A stretch of DNA of 63,180 bases from Bacillus wiedmannii (GTDB lineage: Bacteria; Bacillota; Bacilli; Bacillales; Bacillaceae_G): positions 1 through 63,180 of the forward strand of contig NZ_LOBC01000026.1 of the NCBI RefSeq assembly GCF_001583695.1. The letters run 5' to 3'. Shown piece by piece: positions 1 through 9,832 of this stretch (position 1 is its first letter; each line of letters begins with the position of its first letter). The position numbers and the translations under genes were made by a program. Below the pieces are notes generated by a model. The model was not told where the DNA came from. It searched no databases and saw nothing but the letters and a program-made list of their open reading frames with translations.

Positions 1-1806
1 CACAACGACTTCAATTTCTTCTTTTAACAACTTATATCCTTGTGGTGCTTTCGTTTCTTTTAATGTGTATGTTCCTGGCTCTAATTTCTGAGAGATTACT
101 TTACCTGTTTTGTCTGTTCGTAATGTCTCTATTTTTTTACCATCTTTGTACACTTCGAATTCTGCGTCTGATAATACTTTCGTTTTATCGTTTGCATCTA
201 CTTTTACGATTTCGAATTGACCTGTAGCTTTTTCAACAATTTTTTTATTCAACACATCTACAGTCACTGTATTATTAGCAGCTACATCAACATGAACTAA
301 ACTAGATGATAGTTCGTAACCTTTTGGTGCTTCAACTTCTTTTAATGTATATGTTCCAACTGGAAGTTGTTTTGATAAAGCTTCACCTTTACCATCTGTA
401 ATAATTGTTTCGACAACGTTCCCATCTTTATCTATAACATCAAATTTTGCACCTGGTAAAAGTTGACCAGATTCACTATCTTTTTTCAATAATTTAAATT
501 GACCATTTTCTACTTTTTTCGTATTCTTCATAACAAATTCAATTATGTTTGTATTATCAATTGTTACTTTTACTGGTGTATCAACTTTTATATATCCCTC
601 TGGTGCACTAATTTCTTTTACAAAATAATCACCAAATGGTAAATCTTTAACTTCCGCAATACCCTTTTCGTTTGTTGTAACAGTAGCCACAACATGATTA
701 CCTTTGTCTATAACATCAAATTTTGCGTCTTTTAAAACAATGTTTTCATCGTTTTCATCAACTTTTTTAATTTGTAAATTTCCTTTTTCAGCTGCTGGCT
801 TTTTCCACTTTAGCCAGTTAAATTTAAAATTATGAACCTCAAATCCATCTCTTTGGTGTAATCCACCAACATAGGCTTGTCCGTTAATAGATCCACCCTT
901 TGTATCTACAACTGCATTAGGTGCAAATACACTTCCTACTACACCATATCCTTTAGTTGTTATCTTTTTAGCATTTGGAAACACCCAAATGACTTTACTA
1001 GCTAACTCAGTAAAAAAGGAATTAGGGTCATATGTTTGAGATGTATTAACTAATGTGAACCCGCCCTTATCTGTTGTATCATACAAGATTGCGCCGCCGC
1101 CAAAATTCACTTCTTCTGCATCTGAATAAATAACAATAAAGTCTTTATTACTTACATTCGGAAGAAAAACGTCTTTTACATCAAATGTTTTCTTTCCATT
1201 TTGTCCTGAAGAAACGTAAATATTAGGATTATTTACATCTTCACCGATCCCAAAGGTCATACCCGATTTTGGTTTATCAGTATGTAATTGGCCCGCATCC
1301 TCAATTACACTATCAACGTCTTTTCTAAATTCTTTAAATTTAGCATCAATCTCCGCTTGCTCTTTATAAGAGATACGGTCATATGATGATTTCATTGCAC
1401 CTTCTGGGTCACCATCTTTTGTCATCGCCACTGTTCCATCTTGAATAATTACTTGTCCTGTTCCCGCTTTCGTAAATTGACCACCTAGTAATAATGATGG
1501 ATATCCTTCCTCTACCCATGTTGCTCCAGCTAAGTTATGTGCTCCTGTTGCAGCCGCTAAGACTGTATAACTTGATGCGTTCATATTTTTTTGAATAGCC
1601 ATCGCACCCTCAATATCCGCACTCGTTGCACTATGATCTCCAAAAATGATTGCATTGTAATAAGATACATCACCTAAACCTTTTAATTCTGGTGTAGCTG
1701 CCTCTGCTTTATATGGTAAATGGATTAGAAAATTCATACATACTAGCAACACTACTATAAAACTACTACTTAATTTTTTTATTTTTTGATTAAATGATTT
1801 CCTCAA
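1..1806 (-). CDS. Choice-of-anchor A / Cna-B domain surface adhesin, 3' end cut off by the window
   Basis: About 600 residues are visible and the frame runs off the window edge, so the C-terminus (probably more Cna-B repeats and an LPXTG-type wall anchor) is missing. The N-terminus is a signal peptide: basic start, hydrophobic core and a KAEA cleavage region. Next comes a choice-of-anchor A domain (motifs YYNAIIFGDHSA and GYGVVGSVFAPNA) up to about residue 330. At least three Cna-B/SpaA-type domains of about 88 residues follow, each opening with a G-x-(L/F)-(Q/K/E) strand and closing with (L/V)KE(I/V/T)xAPxGY. The family is known as collagen-binding MSCRAMMs; B. anthracis BA0871 is the homologue I recall. 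I use a TTG start 10 nt after GGGGG; an ATG at 1815 is only one base from that SD. Collagen binding is inferred. Confidence 0.85.
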   Translation of the reverse strand, partial: MRKSFNQKIKKLSSSFIVVLLVCMNFLIHLPYKAEAATPELKGLGDVSYYNAIIFGDHSATSADIEGAMAIQKNMNASSYTVLAAATGAHNLAGATWVEEGYPSLLLGGQFTKAGTGQVIIQDGTVAMTKDGDPEGAMKSSYDRISYKEQAEIDAKFKEFRKDVDSVIEDAGQLHTDKPKSGMTFGIGEDVNNPNIYVSSGQNGKKTFDVKDVFLPNVSNKDFIVIYSDAEEVNFGGGAILYDTTDKGGFTLVNTSQTYDPNSFFTELASKVIWVFPNAKKITTKGYGVVGSVFAPNAVVDTKGGSINGQAYVGGLHQRDGFEVHNFKFNWLKWKKPAAEKGNLQIKKVDENDENIVLKDAKFDVIDKGNHVVATVTTNEKGIAEVKDLPFGDYFVKEISAPEGYIKVDTPVKVTIDNTNIIEFVMKNTKKVENGQFKLLKKDSESGQLLPGAKFDVIDKDGNVVETIITDGKGEALSKQLPVGTYTLKEVEAPKGYELSSSLVHVDVAANNTVTVDVLNKKIVEKATGQFEIVKVDANDKTKVLSDAEFEVYKDGKKIETLRTDKTGKVISQKLEPGTYTLKETKAPQGYKLLKEEIEVVV

Positions 1807-2166
1807 AAAATTCATTCCCCCTTTTAAATTTCCTAAAGCTACAAAGAGAAGTACATTTCATATGTACCAAGCCTTACTCACATTAACTTAAAATAATCCA
1901 TTTAAATAAAACAAAGACACTCTAAAACTAATTAGTAAAATTACTACAATTCATTTTTGAAACAATACGTGAACTAAACTATCATGCGGAAATGTTTTTA
2001 CGTATGGGAGCTCAATGAAATTAACCTGAAGAATATTTCATGTGGTGTAACTATTTTGGCAACATCACCCACTTTACAACAGTTTTCTAAATGATTCAAG
2101 TTAATTGTATGAATTTCAGACACAATTTATCCGGTAAAGCGTTTTCATTTTTCGAATAAAACTAAT
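1807..2166. other. Non-coding upstream region of the adhesin gene
   Basis: This AT-rich stretch holds the adhesin ribosome binding site (AAAAGGGGG on the minus strand) and no convincing gene. Around 2136-2149, GTAAAGCGTTTTCA is a partial match to a CcpA cre site with two mismatches. It is not strong enough to call a regulatory site. Confidence 0.4.
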
Positions 2167-2195
2167 AAAAAACGTAGCTGAAAAGCTACGTTTTT
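2167..2195 (-). terminator. Intrinsic terminator of the HAD gene
   Basis: Perfect stem AAAACGTAGCT / AGCTACGTTTT with a GAAA loop, flanked by an A-run and a T-run, so it can work in both directions. It lies 4 nt past the stop of the minus-strand HAD gene. Confidence 0.85.
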
Positions 2196-2198
2196 CTT

Positions 2199-3071
2199 TC
2201 ATCGTTTCGGTGTATTTTTATGATTCTTCAAAAACGGAAGTGGGAATTGCTTGCGGAAATGTTCTTTAATCATATACTCAACACCGTTCTCACTATTTGA
2301 ACGTGTAATCCAGTCTGCTGCTTGTTTTAACTCTATGGGTGCATTCCCCATCGCTACCCCGAGCCCTACATTTTCAATTACTTCTAGATCTTCTAAACTA
2401 TCCCCAATCGCAACCATTTCGTTTAGCGAAATATTTAAATGCTCTCCAAGCAATTGTAATCCACGTAATTTTGATACATTTTGCGGCAAAATTTCTATTC
2501 GTTTTGAATCACAATCAATATACTCTATATCTTGGAATGCTTTTCGTAATGTATTTAGCCCTCGTTCTTTTTCACCTTTACTTTGGAAAATAACATCAAT
2601 TTTTGGTGCCGCTACTGGATGATCACGGAGCGCATCACCTAACGAGTCTACAAACTGAACTGGATAAAATAACGGATCTGCGCTTGATAATACAGTACGC
2701 GCAATTAAGTTTGGTGTATTTCTCTCACGATTTCCGATTGAAAACCGTTCATGAGAAATGCGGACGTTACAATCGAAGTGCTCTAACACCTGCACAATGT
2801 TAAACGTCTTCTCTTCCGATAATCTTCTTTGAACGTACGGCTTATCTAACGTTGCTGAAATGAAAGCACCGCCATGCGTCACTAATATAGAATCTAATTT
2901 CAACGCCTTTGCAACTTTATGAGCGGACTGAAAATTACGGCTCGTAAACAATGTAACGTATACATCTTTTCTTTTCACAAATTCAATTGTTTCTCGTAAT
3001 CCTTTTGCAATTTTTCCGTTGTTATATAGTAGTGTCCCATCTATATTAAGAGCTAGTAAGCGATAAATCAT
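2199..3071 (-). CDS. yhaX: Cof-type HAD superfamily protein, YhaX-like, with substituted nucleophile
   Basis: 290-residue HAD protein with a Cof/C2-type cap. The C-terminal motif IV is intact (VAIGDSLEDLEVI followed by GLGVAMGNA). Motif I near residue 8 reads ALNIDGTLL, so the nucleophilic Asp of the usual DxDGT motif is Asn here. As I recall, B. subtilis YhaX carries the same NIDG motif. A loss or change of phosphatase activity is therefore inferred. The start is the ATG preceded by AGGGGGAG; the frame is open 114 nt further upstream but that stretch lacks an SD and does not resemble the family. The position next to the yhe block matches B. subtilis, where yhaX is near yheA. Confidence 0.8.
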   Translation of the reverse strand: MIYRLLALNIDGTLLYNNGKIAKGLRETIEFVKRKDVYVTLFTSRNFQSAHKVAKALKLDSILVTHGGAFISATLDKPYVQRRLSEEKTFNIVQVLEHFDCNVRISHERFSIGNRERNTPNLIARTVLSSADPLFYPVQFVDSLGDALRDHPVAAPKIDVIFQSKGEKERGLNTLRKAFQDIEYIDCDSKRIEILPQNVSKLRGLQLLGEHLNISLNEMVAIGDSLEDLEVIENVGLGVAMGNAPIELKQAADWITRSNSENGVEYMIKEHFRKQFPLPFLKNHKNTPKR

Positions 3072-3205
3072 GTCGCACTCCCCCTCTTCGCTGTTGTACT
3101 CTATCCATAATTTATGAAATAAATGTAGCAAATAGAACGAGTTAGAATTACTACTGAAAATTTGGTTTACTATATACATATACACTCAGCAAAGGAGATA
3201 GTACA

Positions 3206-3823
3206 ATGCAGGCACCTCCTTCCTTTTATGAAGGCGATACGTTAGAAGTCGCAAAGAAATTACTCGGACAGAAACTTGTACATATTGTAGACGGAGTAAA
3301 ACGAAGCGGAATCATTGTAGAAGTAGAAGCATACAAAGGCCCCGATGATAAAGCCGCGCATAGTTACGGAGGTAGACGAACGGACCGTACAGAAGTCATG
3401 TTTGGCGCACCGGGACATGCTTACGTATATTTAATTTACGGTATGTATCATTGTTTTAACGTCATTACAGCGGCAGTTGGCACCCCACAAGGCGTTCTCA
3501 TTCGAGCCCTTGAACCGGTAGATGGAATAGAAGAAATAAAACTAGCGCGCTACAACAAAACCGACATTACAAAAGCGCAGTATAAAAATTTAACGAATGG
3601 CCCTGGCAAACTATGCCGTGCCCTCGGAATTACGTTAGAAGAACGAGGCGTATCCTTACAAAGTGACACATTGCATATTGAACTCGTCCCAGAAGAAGAA
3701 CACATATCATCACAATATAAAATAACAGCAGGACCTCGTATTAACATCGACTATGCGGAAGAAGCTGTACATTATCCGTGGCGTTTTTATTACGAGGGGC
3801 ATCCGTTTGTTTCAAAAAAATAA
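3206..3823 (+). CDS. 3-methyladenine DNA glycosylase (AAG/Mpg family)
   Basis: 205 residues, full length for the bacterial AAG/Mpg family that excises alkylated purines in base excision repair. Recognisable features are [19 protein letters not shown], containing the catalytic Glu of the EAY motif, then [20 protein letters not shown] and [12 protein letters not shown]. The start has AAAGGAG about 8 nt upstream. The gene is divergent from the HAD gene and converges on alsD through a shared terminator. YxlJ is the B. subtilis equivalent. Confidence 0.93.
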   Translation: MQAPPSFYEGDTLEVAKKLLGQKLVHIVDGVKRSGIIVEVEAYKGPDDKAAHSYGGRRTDRTEVMFGAPGHAYVYLIYGMYHCFNVITAAVGTPQGVLIRALEPVDGIEEIKLARYNKTDITKAQYKNLTNGPGKLCRALGITLEERGVSLQSDTLHIELVPEEEHISSQYKITAGPRINIDYAEEAVHYPWRFYYEGHPFVSKK

Positions 3824-3825
3824 CG

Positions 3826-3948
3826 ATATCAACGATTTTTCGAATATATCTATCGTAACTTACAATATATCAACGATTTTTCAAATATATCTACCATAAC
3901 TCAAAATATATCAACGATTCGACAAGGAATATCGACTTACCGACAAAT
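3826..3948. repeat. Three tandem copies of a 41-bp unit
   Basis: Copies start at 3826, 3867 and 3908, each with ATATCAACGATT. Copies 1 and 2 differ at only a few positions; copy 3 diverges after 14 nt. The array begins 3 nt after the glycosylase stop codon. Confidence 0.85.
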
Positions 3949-3969
3949 AATGACATTATAAATAAAAGA

Positions 3970-3999
3970 AGACTGTTCCATAATGGAACAGTCTCTCCT
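3970..3999. terminator. Bidirectional terminator between the glycosylase gene and alsD
   Basis: 11-bp stem AGACTGTTCCA / TGGAACAGTCT with a 3-nt loop. An A-rich flank on the left and CTCCTTTTT on the right let it serve both converging genes. Confidence 0.8.
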
Positions 4000-4001
4000 T
4001 T

Positions 4002-4760
4002 TTACTCCGCGCCTTCCGCAGTCGCAATATTATCCTCTAAGTTTTCTCTAGATAATTCAGCCGCCATAAAATCAGCTGTTTCTGGAAGTGCTAAATGCAT
4101 ATGAGCTTTTTGACAAATTTGGATTGTACAGTTTTCTACAACATAATCGAAAACATGTCCGCCTCCGCTTCTTGCATCGTCAATGTAATGTAAGTGGAAA
4201 CCAGCTACACCAATACCTTGCGCGTAATCTGGTGTCCAAAATCCAGCTAGCGTACCTTCTGTATTTTTAAATGAGAAGATTGGCTGTGATTTCGTCACTT
4301 CAACGAGCGGTGTATACGGTTTTTCTTGTCTTGGAACAGTTCTCGTTCTTACTTCACGGAACGTACCATCCATTCGAATACCGTAAAATAAGTTTTTACT
4401 CGGCATTAATTCATGTAATAAAGCTTCCACTTCTTCACGATTCATTGGATGCTCTACTGTATAACTCATTTCTTTTTCAAAAAACGTTACAGTCGCAAAT
4501 GGCGTTGTTTCTTCTGGTTCTACTTTTTCTGCTGAACCGTCTGAACGTAAATGATAAAATTCATTATCGAATGCAATCATTTCACCATCTAGTTGATCAA
4601 ATGTGCCGATGCCGAAATCACCACGTTCTTTTAGTTCCTCAAAACTAATCACACCATCATATATACCATCTAATAGCGCAAGCATTGTAGATGTTTGATA
4701 TACTTCGTTACTCGTTTTCGTTCTTTTTGCATCAATATCAATTAATTGCGCAACAGTCAT
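4002..4760 (-). CDS. alsD: Alpha-acetolactate decarboxylase
   Basis: About 252 residues, normal for AlsD, which converts alpha-acetolactate to acetoin in the cytosol. The metal-binding region GFHLHYIDDARSGGGHVFDY supplies the HxH...H zinc ligands. The start is uncertain: GGAGG lies 10 nt before this ATG but only 1 nt before an upstream ATG at 4769, so the downstream one is preferred. It follows alsS closely; the alsS stop TAA lies just before the alsD SD, so the two are an operon and probably translationally coupled. Confidence 0.95.
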   Translation of the reverse strand: MTVAQLIDIDAKRTKTSNEVYQTSTMLALLDGIYDGVISFEELKERGDFGIGTFDQLDGEMIAFDNEFYHLRSDGSAEKVEPEETTPFATVTFFEKEMSYTVEHPMNREEVEALLHELMPSKNLFYGIRMDGTFREVRTRTVPRQEKPYTPLVEVTKSQPIFSFKNTEGTLAGFWTPDYAQGIGVAGFHLHYIDDARSGGGHVFDYVVENCTIQICQKAHMHLALPETADFMAAELSRENLEDNIATAEGAE

Positions 4761-4776
4761 CTCAACCATGCCTCCA

Positions 4777-6465
4777 TTAGTTTAATTGGTTTGGTAATAA
4801 TTTTTCGCTTAATTTAATGTTGTCACGGTAATCAATTGGAACATCAATAATGACAGGACCATCTGCTTCTAATGCCGTTTTCAATACACCTTCTAATTCG
4901 TCTGGTGTATTGACACGAAGACCTATTGCTCCGAAACTTTCTGCATATTTCACAAGATCAACATCGCCAAACTCTGTAGCTGATGTTCTACCGTATTTCA
5001 TCATTTGTTGGAACGCAACCATATCATACGTACCGTCTCTCCATACAAGATGTACGATCGGAGAATTTAAACGTACTGCTGTTTCTAATTCCATCGAAGA
5101 GAATAAGAAACCACCATCACCTGACACGGAAACAACTTTCTTGCCCGGTTCAACTAAAGTAGCGGCAATTGCCCAAGGAAGTGCAACACCTAACGTTTGC
5201 ATACCGTTACTAAATAATAATCTACGTGGTTCATAAGAACGGAAACATCTTGCCATCCAAATAGAATGTGAACCGATGTCACATGTAACAGTTGTATCGT
5301 CACTAATTAAAGAACGAAGTGTACGAATCACTTGAAGCGGATGCGTAACACCTTCTGAAGCACGGTTTGGAACTTCTGCTTGCTCTGATAATTTCGCGCG
5401 TAATCGTTCTAACACTGCTTCTGATTTCGTACTTAATACAAGTTTCGGTAATTTCTCCGCGATGCTATTTACTGTTAAAGCAATATCACCAATTAATTCG
5501 CGCTCTGGTTGGTAATCATGGTCGATATCTGCTTGATGGTCATCAAGATGGATAATCGTTCTGTCTCCAAGTTTATTCCAGAATTTCGGATCATACTCAA
5601 TTGGGTCATAACCGATCGAAATAACAAGGTCTGCTTCTTCTAGTAAAATATCACCTGGTTGGTTACGGAATAAGCCAACACGGCCGAAGAAATGATCTTC
5701 TAACTCACGCGAAATTGCACCAGCTGCTTGATATGTTTCAACGACAGGAAGTTCTGTATCCGCAATTAATTCACGAACGGCTTTCGTCACTTCATTTGTG
5801 CTCGCTCTCATACCGAGTAAAATAACTGGTAATTTCGCCGATTTTATTTTTTCTACTACATATGTAATTTCATGTGTGGGAGCGATTCCAAGCTGTGGCT
5901 TAGAAAGCGCACCGATAGACTCTACAGTCGTTTCCGCTGTCATAACATCTTGCGGAAGACTTACTAAAGTAGCTCCTGGATTTGTGGAAGTCGCACTTCG
6001 GAATGCATTACTTAATGCTTCTGGCACATTATCAGGATGCTCTACTTCTACGCTATATTTTGTGATTGGTTCGAATAGTGCAGCATTATCCATAGATTGA
6101 TGCGTACGTTTTAATCGATCCGTACGTGGAACTGCACCAGCTAAAGCAACAACGGGATCACTCTCCGCATTCGCAGTAACAAGACCTGTCGCTAAATTCG
6201 ATGTCCCTGGTCCTGAAGTTACAAGACATACGCCCGGTTTCCCTGTTAATCTACCAATCGCAGCTGCCATAAATGCTGCGTTTTGTTCATGACGACAAAC
6301 AATTAACTCTGGTCCTCTTTCTTGCAGTACATCAAATACAGAGTCAATCTTCGCCCCTGGAATACCGAAAACATGTGTAACACCTTGTTTAATTAAACAA
6401 TCAACAACAAGATCTGCTCCTTTTGTTTTTGTCTTCACGTCGTTTGCTTTTACACCTGTACTCAA
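4777..6465 (-). CDS. alsS: Acetolactate synthase, catabolic type
   Basis: About 562 residues; the ThDP-dependent enzyme that condenses two pyruvates to alpha-acetolactate for acetoin formation. The N-terminal PYR domain has the catalytic Glu in [18 protein letters not shown], and the C-terminal PP domain has the ThDP/Mg motif [22 protein letters not shown] start is chosen because AAAGGGTG sits about 6 nt upstream; the GTG nine bases earlier overlaps that SD. The lack of a neighbouring regulatory subunit and the pairing with alsD indicate the catabolic enzyme, not IlvB. No alsR gene is adjacent. Confidence 0.95.
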   Translation of the reverse strand: MSTGVKANDVKTKTKGADLVVDCLIKQGVTHVFGIPGAKIDSVFDVLQERGPELIVCRHEQNAAFMAAAIGRLTGKPGVCLVTSGPGTSNLATGLVTANAESDPVVALAGAVPRTDRLKRTHQSMDNAALFEPITKYSVEVEHPDNVPEALSNAFRSATSTNPGATLVSLPQDVMTAETTVESIGALSKPQLGIAPTHEITYVVEKIKSAKLPVILLGMRASTNEVTKAVRELIADTELPVVETYQAAGAISRELEDHFFGRVGLFRNQPGDILLEEADLVISIGYDPIEYDPKFWNKLGDRTIIHLDDHQADIDHDYQPERELIGDIALTVNSIAEKLPKLVLSTKSEAVLERLRAKLSEQAEVPNRASEGVTHPLQVIRTLRSLISDDTTVTCDIGSHSIWMARCFRSYEPRRLLFSNGMQTLGVALPWAIAATLVEPGKKVVSVSGDGGFLFSSMELETAVRLNSPIVHLVWRDGTYDMVAFQQMMKYGRTSATEFGDVDLVKYAESFGAIGLRVNTPDELEGVLKTALEADGPVIIDVPIDYRDNIKLSEKLLPNQLN

Positions 6466-6511
6466 ACTAATCACCCTTTATTTCATAATGTGTGTAATAA
6501 AGATTTTTAAT

Positions 6512-6537
6512 TTCACCTAGTTAATTAACGTGGTGAA
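6512..6537. promoter_or_regulatory. Palindromic operator candidate downstream of the als promoter
   Basis: Nested inverted repeat: TTCACC and GGTGAA flank a central TTAATTAA with 3-nt spacers. It sits just after the predicted transcription start, a repressor position. The cognate regulator is unknown. Confidence 0.55.
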
Positions 6538-6549
6538 GTATTGTTTATC

Positions 6550-6578
6550 ATTATATTACAAATGCATTATTTTTCCAA
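6550..6578 (-). promoter_or_regulatory. Sigma-A promoter of alsSD
   Basis: On the minus strand, -35 TTGGAA (6573-6578), a 17-nt spacer and -10 TATAAT (6550-6555). It lies about 85 nt upstream of alsS. Confidence 0.75.
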
Positions 6579-6823
6579 CAATATGAATTTGACAGTTTTT
6601 TAACAATAATTAAAGAATCCGCTTACAACCCTTTATTTATCCTAAAATAATATTTTTATATCTCATCTAAAAATGCACAAAAAACTTTCATCTCATCACA
6701 GTATTAAAAACATTACAGTACCTTGCAAAGAACACTACTAAATGATATATTTGTAAATATTGGAATACCCAGCAATTGGAATGTGCTTTGTAATTCATCA
6801 TTTTATAAAGGAAAGTGATTGTT
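6579..6823. other. Non-coding region between alsS and the HAAS-domain gene
   Basis: AT-rich divergent region. Apart from the AAAGGAAAG SD of the rightward gene at its end, I see no clear structure or gene. Confidence 0.4.
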
Positions 6824-7381
6824 ATGAACAAAAATGAATTTTTAGAACAGCTTATTTCTTCCCTGCAGAATATGCCTAATTCAGAAAAGGAGGATATTAT
6901 CTCAGAGTACGAAACTCATTTTATCAGTGGTAAACAAGATGGGAAATGTGAAGAAGAAATTGCTAGAAAACTAGGAAACCCTAAAACAATCGCGAAAGAG
7001 CTTAATGTTTCCTATGCAATACATAACGCTGACAATAAACGAAGCTTTAAAAATATAATAACCGCACTATTTTCTGTTATGAGTTTAAGTGTTTTAAACT
7101 TTACCTTTATCATTATCGCCTTTTTCGTACTACTCTTTTTATTACCGATTCTTCTAGCACTTATCATTGCTACTCCACTATTAATCATCTCACCTATTTT
7201 ATTAATAGGATTAGGATTTTTTACAGGGTTTCATCAAATTAGTTATTCCGATGTTTACAATGTGTTCATCGCTTTTTGCAGCGGTTTACTCATATCCGTC
7301 ATATCTTACCAAATGGTAAAACATCTATACGCAACTTTAGTAAAGTATTTGAAATGGAATATAGCTATTTTACAGAGATAA
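6824..7381 (+). CDS. HAAS/DUF1700-domain membrane protein
   Basis: 185 residues. The N-terminal 65 residues are a soluble HAAS-type domain (NKNEFLEQLISSLQNMPNSEK, then YETHF and GNPKTIAKEL). Three strongly hydrophobic segments follow between about residues 80 and 170. Such proteins commonly partner PadR-type regulators in signalling, but no PadR gene is adjacent here. The ATG is preceded by AAAGGAAAG with 8 nt spacing. It lies 24 nt upstream of the lipoprotein gene, likely one operon. Confidence 0.7.
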   Translation: MNKNEFLEQLISSLQNMPNSEKEDIISEYETHFISGKQDGKCEEEIARKLGNPKTIAKELNVSYAIHNADNKRSFKNIITALFSVMSLSVLNFTFIIIAFFVLLFLLPILLALIIATPLLIISPILLIGLGFFTGFHQISYSDVYNVFIAFCSGLLISVISYQMVKHLYATLVKYLKWNIAILQR

Positions 7382-7405
7382 TAATGAATATAAAAGGAGA
7401 TTAAA

Positions 7406-8002
7406 ATGAAGAAGTATACTTTATATCTACTCATGTTACTTACAATTTTATTGCTACCAGCTTGTTCCAACAGTGCGCAACCTAAGGAAGAAAACGATGT
7501 GCAATCTATTAAAGATGTAACGATAAAAATTCCAGAAACGATATTCACTTCCTCAAAAAAGAATGAAACGATTAACGAAGACGAAATGAAACAAAATATA
7601 AAAACTTATTTAGATTATAGCGGAGAGTTAGACGAAAACATCGTTCCACTTTCATCATCTATGTCTGACGAGAATGTCACCGAATCCGACCGAGAGAAAT
7701 TAAAACAACTAGTAGATTTAGCGCAACAAAATGATGCGAATTTCCATGATTTTATTAGTAACAATACGATCCCTGATGATTACAAACAGCCTTCGAAGGA
7801 AATTCATGATTTTATTTCAGCGTCTACGGCACTTTCAGTAGAACTAGAGCAAGAATTAGATAAACTCGCGCAAGATGGTAACTTATTCAAAACTGACTTT
7901 TCTTTTACAAAACGCTTTGAGCAAGTTAATGGTAGGAAGCAAAAAGAAATTGAACAGTTTTTGAAGGAAAAGAACATTGATACTGAGTATTTCAAGAAAT
8001 AA
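7406..8002 (+). CDS. NDxxF-motif lipoprotein
   Basis: 198 residues with a lipoprotein signal: basic MKKY, a hydrophobic stretch, then the lipobox LLPAC with the lipidated Cys near residue 20. The mature part is highly charged and helical. It contains QQNDANFHDFI, which fits the NDxxF lipoprotein family of Bacillus, of unknown function. AAAGGAG precedes the ATG. It is probably co-transcribed with the HAAS-domain gene. Confidence 0.75.
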   Translation: MKKYTLYLLMLLTILLLPACSNSAQPKEENDVQSIKDVTIKIPETIFTSSKKNETINEDEMKQNIKTYLDYSGELDENIVPLSSSMSDENVTESDREKLKQLVDLAQQNDANFHDFISNNTIPDDYKQPSKEIHDFISASTALSVELEQELDKLAQDGNLFKTDFSFTKRFEQVNGRKQKEIEQFLKEKNIDTEYFKK

Positions 8003-8024
8003 TGATATATACAAATAGAAACCA

Positions 8025-8055
8025 CAAAAAAGACGCCCCATACAAGGGGCGTCTT
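8025..8055 (-). terminator. Terminator of yheA
   Basis: Stem AAGACGCCCC / GGGGCGTCTT with a 6-nt loop. On the minus strand it is followed by six T, so it ends the yheA transcript. Confidence 0.85.
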
Positions 8056-8061
8056 CCACTA

Positions 8062-8418
8062 TTACGCTTGTTGTTGTGCGTTATATAAATCTTCAAGTGG
8101 CTTCATGATAATTTTGTTAACGTCAGTGATAACGATGTTTAAACGTTGTTCAGTTTCCATTAACTTTGTGATTTTAGCATCTTGTTGAATGCGAGCTACA
8201 ACTTCTTGTGCTTTTTGGTTATCTTCTTCACTGATTTCTTGACCTTGCATCATTTTTTGTTGTAGGCCAAGTTGCATTGTGCGGAACTCATCGAATAAGT
8301 TCTTTGAATTTGCATCACCTTGTACTGCTGCGTAGCTTGCTTTTAATGTTTGGAAATCTTCGTTTTCAGCGATTGCTTTTTGTAATTCATATGCAACATC
8401 ATGAATGTTTTTTGTCAT
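8062..8418 (-). CDS. yheA: YlbF/YmcA-family protein YheA (UPF0342)
   Basis: 118-residue, all-helical protein of the YlbF/YmcA (Com_YlbF) family. Visible family features are [41 protein letters not shown] and a C-terminal amphipathic helix. YlbF and YmcA form the Y-complex that assists RNase Y and biofilm/competence control in B. subtilis; YheA's own role is not established. The SD AGGAGG precedes the ATG. It opens the segment syntenic with B. subtilis yheA-yheI. Confidence 0.88.
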   Translation of the reverse strand: MTKNIHDVAYELQKAIAENEDFQTLKASYAAVQGDANSKNLFDEFRTMQLGLQQKMMQGQEISEEDNQKAQEVVARIQQDAKITKLMETEQRLNIVITDVNKIIMKPLEDLYNAQQQA

Positions 8419-8561
8419 TTTATTTTTCCTCCTTTAGAAGGCTAGCGCTTTTCGCTCACACTGCCTTTTAAGTGCATTTACATACGCACCTCTTCTTACC
8501 ATATCAAACTATGCAAGAGATGTGAAGAAATTTCACTTTTATTTCTATGTACTTATCTTTA

Positions 8562-9698
8562 CTACATAAGGAACAACAGTAATAGCCCTTGCACGAGTCC
8601 AATCATCCCGCCTAATAGTGCTCCTAAATACGTAATCATTTTTAATTCATTTTTGGTAATGGATAGAACTAAATCTTCTAGTCTCTCTGTTGAAAATGTA
8701 GATACTTCTTGCTGGACAATTTCCGCAAGATGTAGATTGTTTAATATACTTTCTACGTTTTCTGTCCCCCACTTCAAGCCTTTCGTTACTGCACTTGGGA
8801 CTACCTTTTCAATAATTGTTTCTCGAACTGGCTCACATACTTGCTGCACAGATTGATTTAAAAACTTACTCACTGTTTCTTCAACTTTAACTGCTGACAA
8901 TATGGAGCTTACAATTATTTCTTTTTCTACAAACGTTTCTACTTCTTTTACATCTCTTCCTTTTAACTTTTCCCACTCTTTTTGCAGTACATCAGTTAAA
9001 AGTTGCTTTGTGCCATCTTGCCCTAAAAACTTAATAACTTCTGGCTGCACACGATCCACTACACTTACATTCCCTAAAAACATTCCGACTAAGTTAAGTA
9101 GCGTTCCCCTAGAAGCAAAGAAGTCATCAATCATTTTTGAAAGACGTGCTTTCCCTTCTTCACTTTCAAAAAAACGAATTCCTCGATTTAAAATAAACGC
9201 CGAGACATTTGGGATTGTATTCTCTATTTTTTCATGAACAGAATGAGGTAAAGCCTGTTCCCATGTATATGTATAATACTCTGCTAAAAATGCCTCTATT
9301 TTTTCTGTAATTACATGCTCAATTTTCTCGGTCGCCTCTTTTTCTACATGTACTAAATTCCATTTTTCTAACATATGTCGTAACGACTGTTCATTCGTAA
9401 TTACTTTATCCACTTCTACTTGTGTCCATTGAATTAAACCTTTTTGAAACTCTTCATTTGTTAATTTCTTTCCGATTCCTTCTGGTGTTAACAAATGCTC
9501 GACAACCATTTTCCCTAATTGAACAGCAAGTTCATCGCGGCGCTTCGGAATTAACCCTGGTGTAAATGGAACTTGAAACTTTCCAATATAAATAGGGCGA
9601 TGAGGACGAAATAACATTTTTATCGCTAAATGATTTGTGAATCCTCCAATAATCGCTCCGAGCCCTGTCGTCGTTAACATACTTAACCATATATTCAT
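8562..9698 (-). CDS. yheB: UPF0754 / DUF445 membrane protein YheB
   Basis: 378 residues. An N-terminal membrane segment with [21 protein letters not shown] is followed by a long charged helical domain of about 300 residues and a C-terminal glycine-rich membrane helix ([17 protein letters not shown]). This is the DUF445/YheB architecture of spore-forming bacilli, function unknown. The start ATG has AAAGG 9 nt upstream; a TTG at 9707 directly abuts the SD and is rejected. It is divergent from yheC. Confidence 0.88.
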   Translation of the reverse strand: MNIWLSMLTTTGLGAIIGGFTNHLAIKMLFRPHRPIYIGKFQVPFTPGLIPKRRDELAVQLGKMVVEHLLTPEGIGKKLTNEEFQKGLIQWTQVEVDKVITNEQSLRHMLEKWNLVHVEKEATEKIEHVITEKIEAFLAEYYTYTWEQALPHSVHEKIENTIPNVSAFILNRGIRFFESEEGKARLSKMIDDFFASRGTLLNLVGMFLGNVSVVDRVQPEVIKFLGQDGTKQLLTDVLQKEWEKLKGRDVKEVETFVEKEIIVSSILSAVKVEETVSKFLNQSVQQVCEPVRETIIEKVVPSAVTKGLKWGTENVESILNNLHLAEIVQQEVSTFSTERLEDLVLSITKNELKMITYLGALLGGMIGLVQGLLLLFLM

Positions 9699-9832
9699 TA
9701 CAATCAACCTTTCGCTTCTCCAAAACTATAGCATATCATCATACGGACAAAAGTATAATGGTATAAAAACGTATTTGCAATATATAGCTATGCCTATTAT
9801 GCCAACATTTTGTTAGTAAAGGAGTGATTTCG

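Noticed and set aside
2134-2150. CcpA cre site
   Set aside because: Only the GCGTTTTCA half fits the consensus; the left half has mismatches.
3826-3948. CRISPR array
   Set aside because: The units are contiguous and near-identical with no unique spacers, only three copies, and no cas genes occur in the window.
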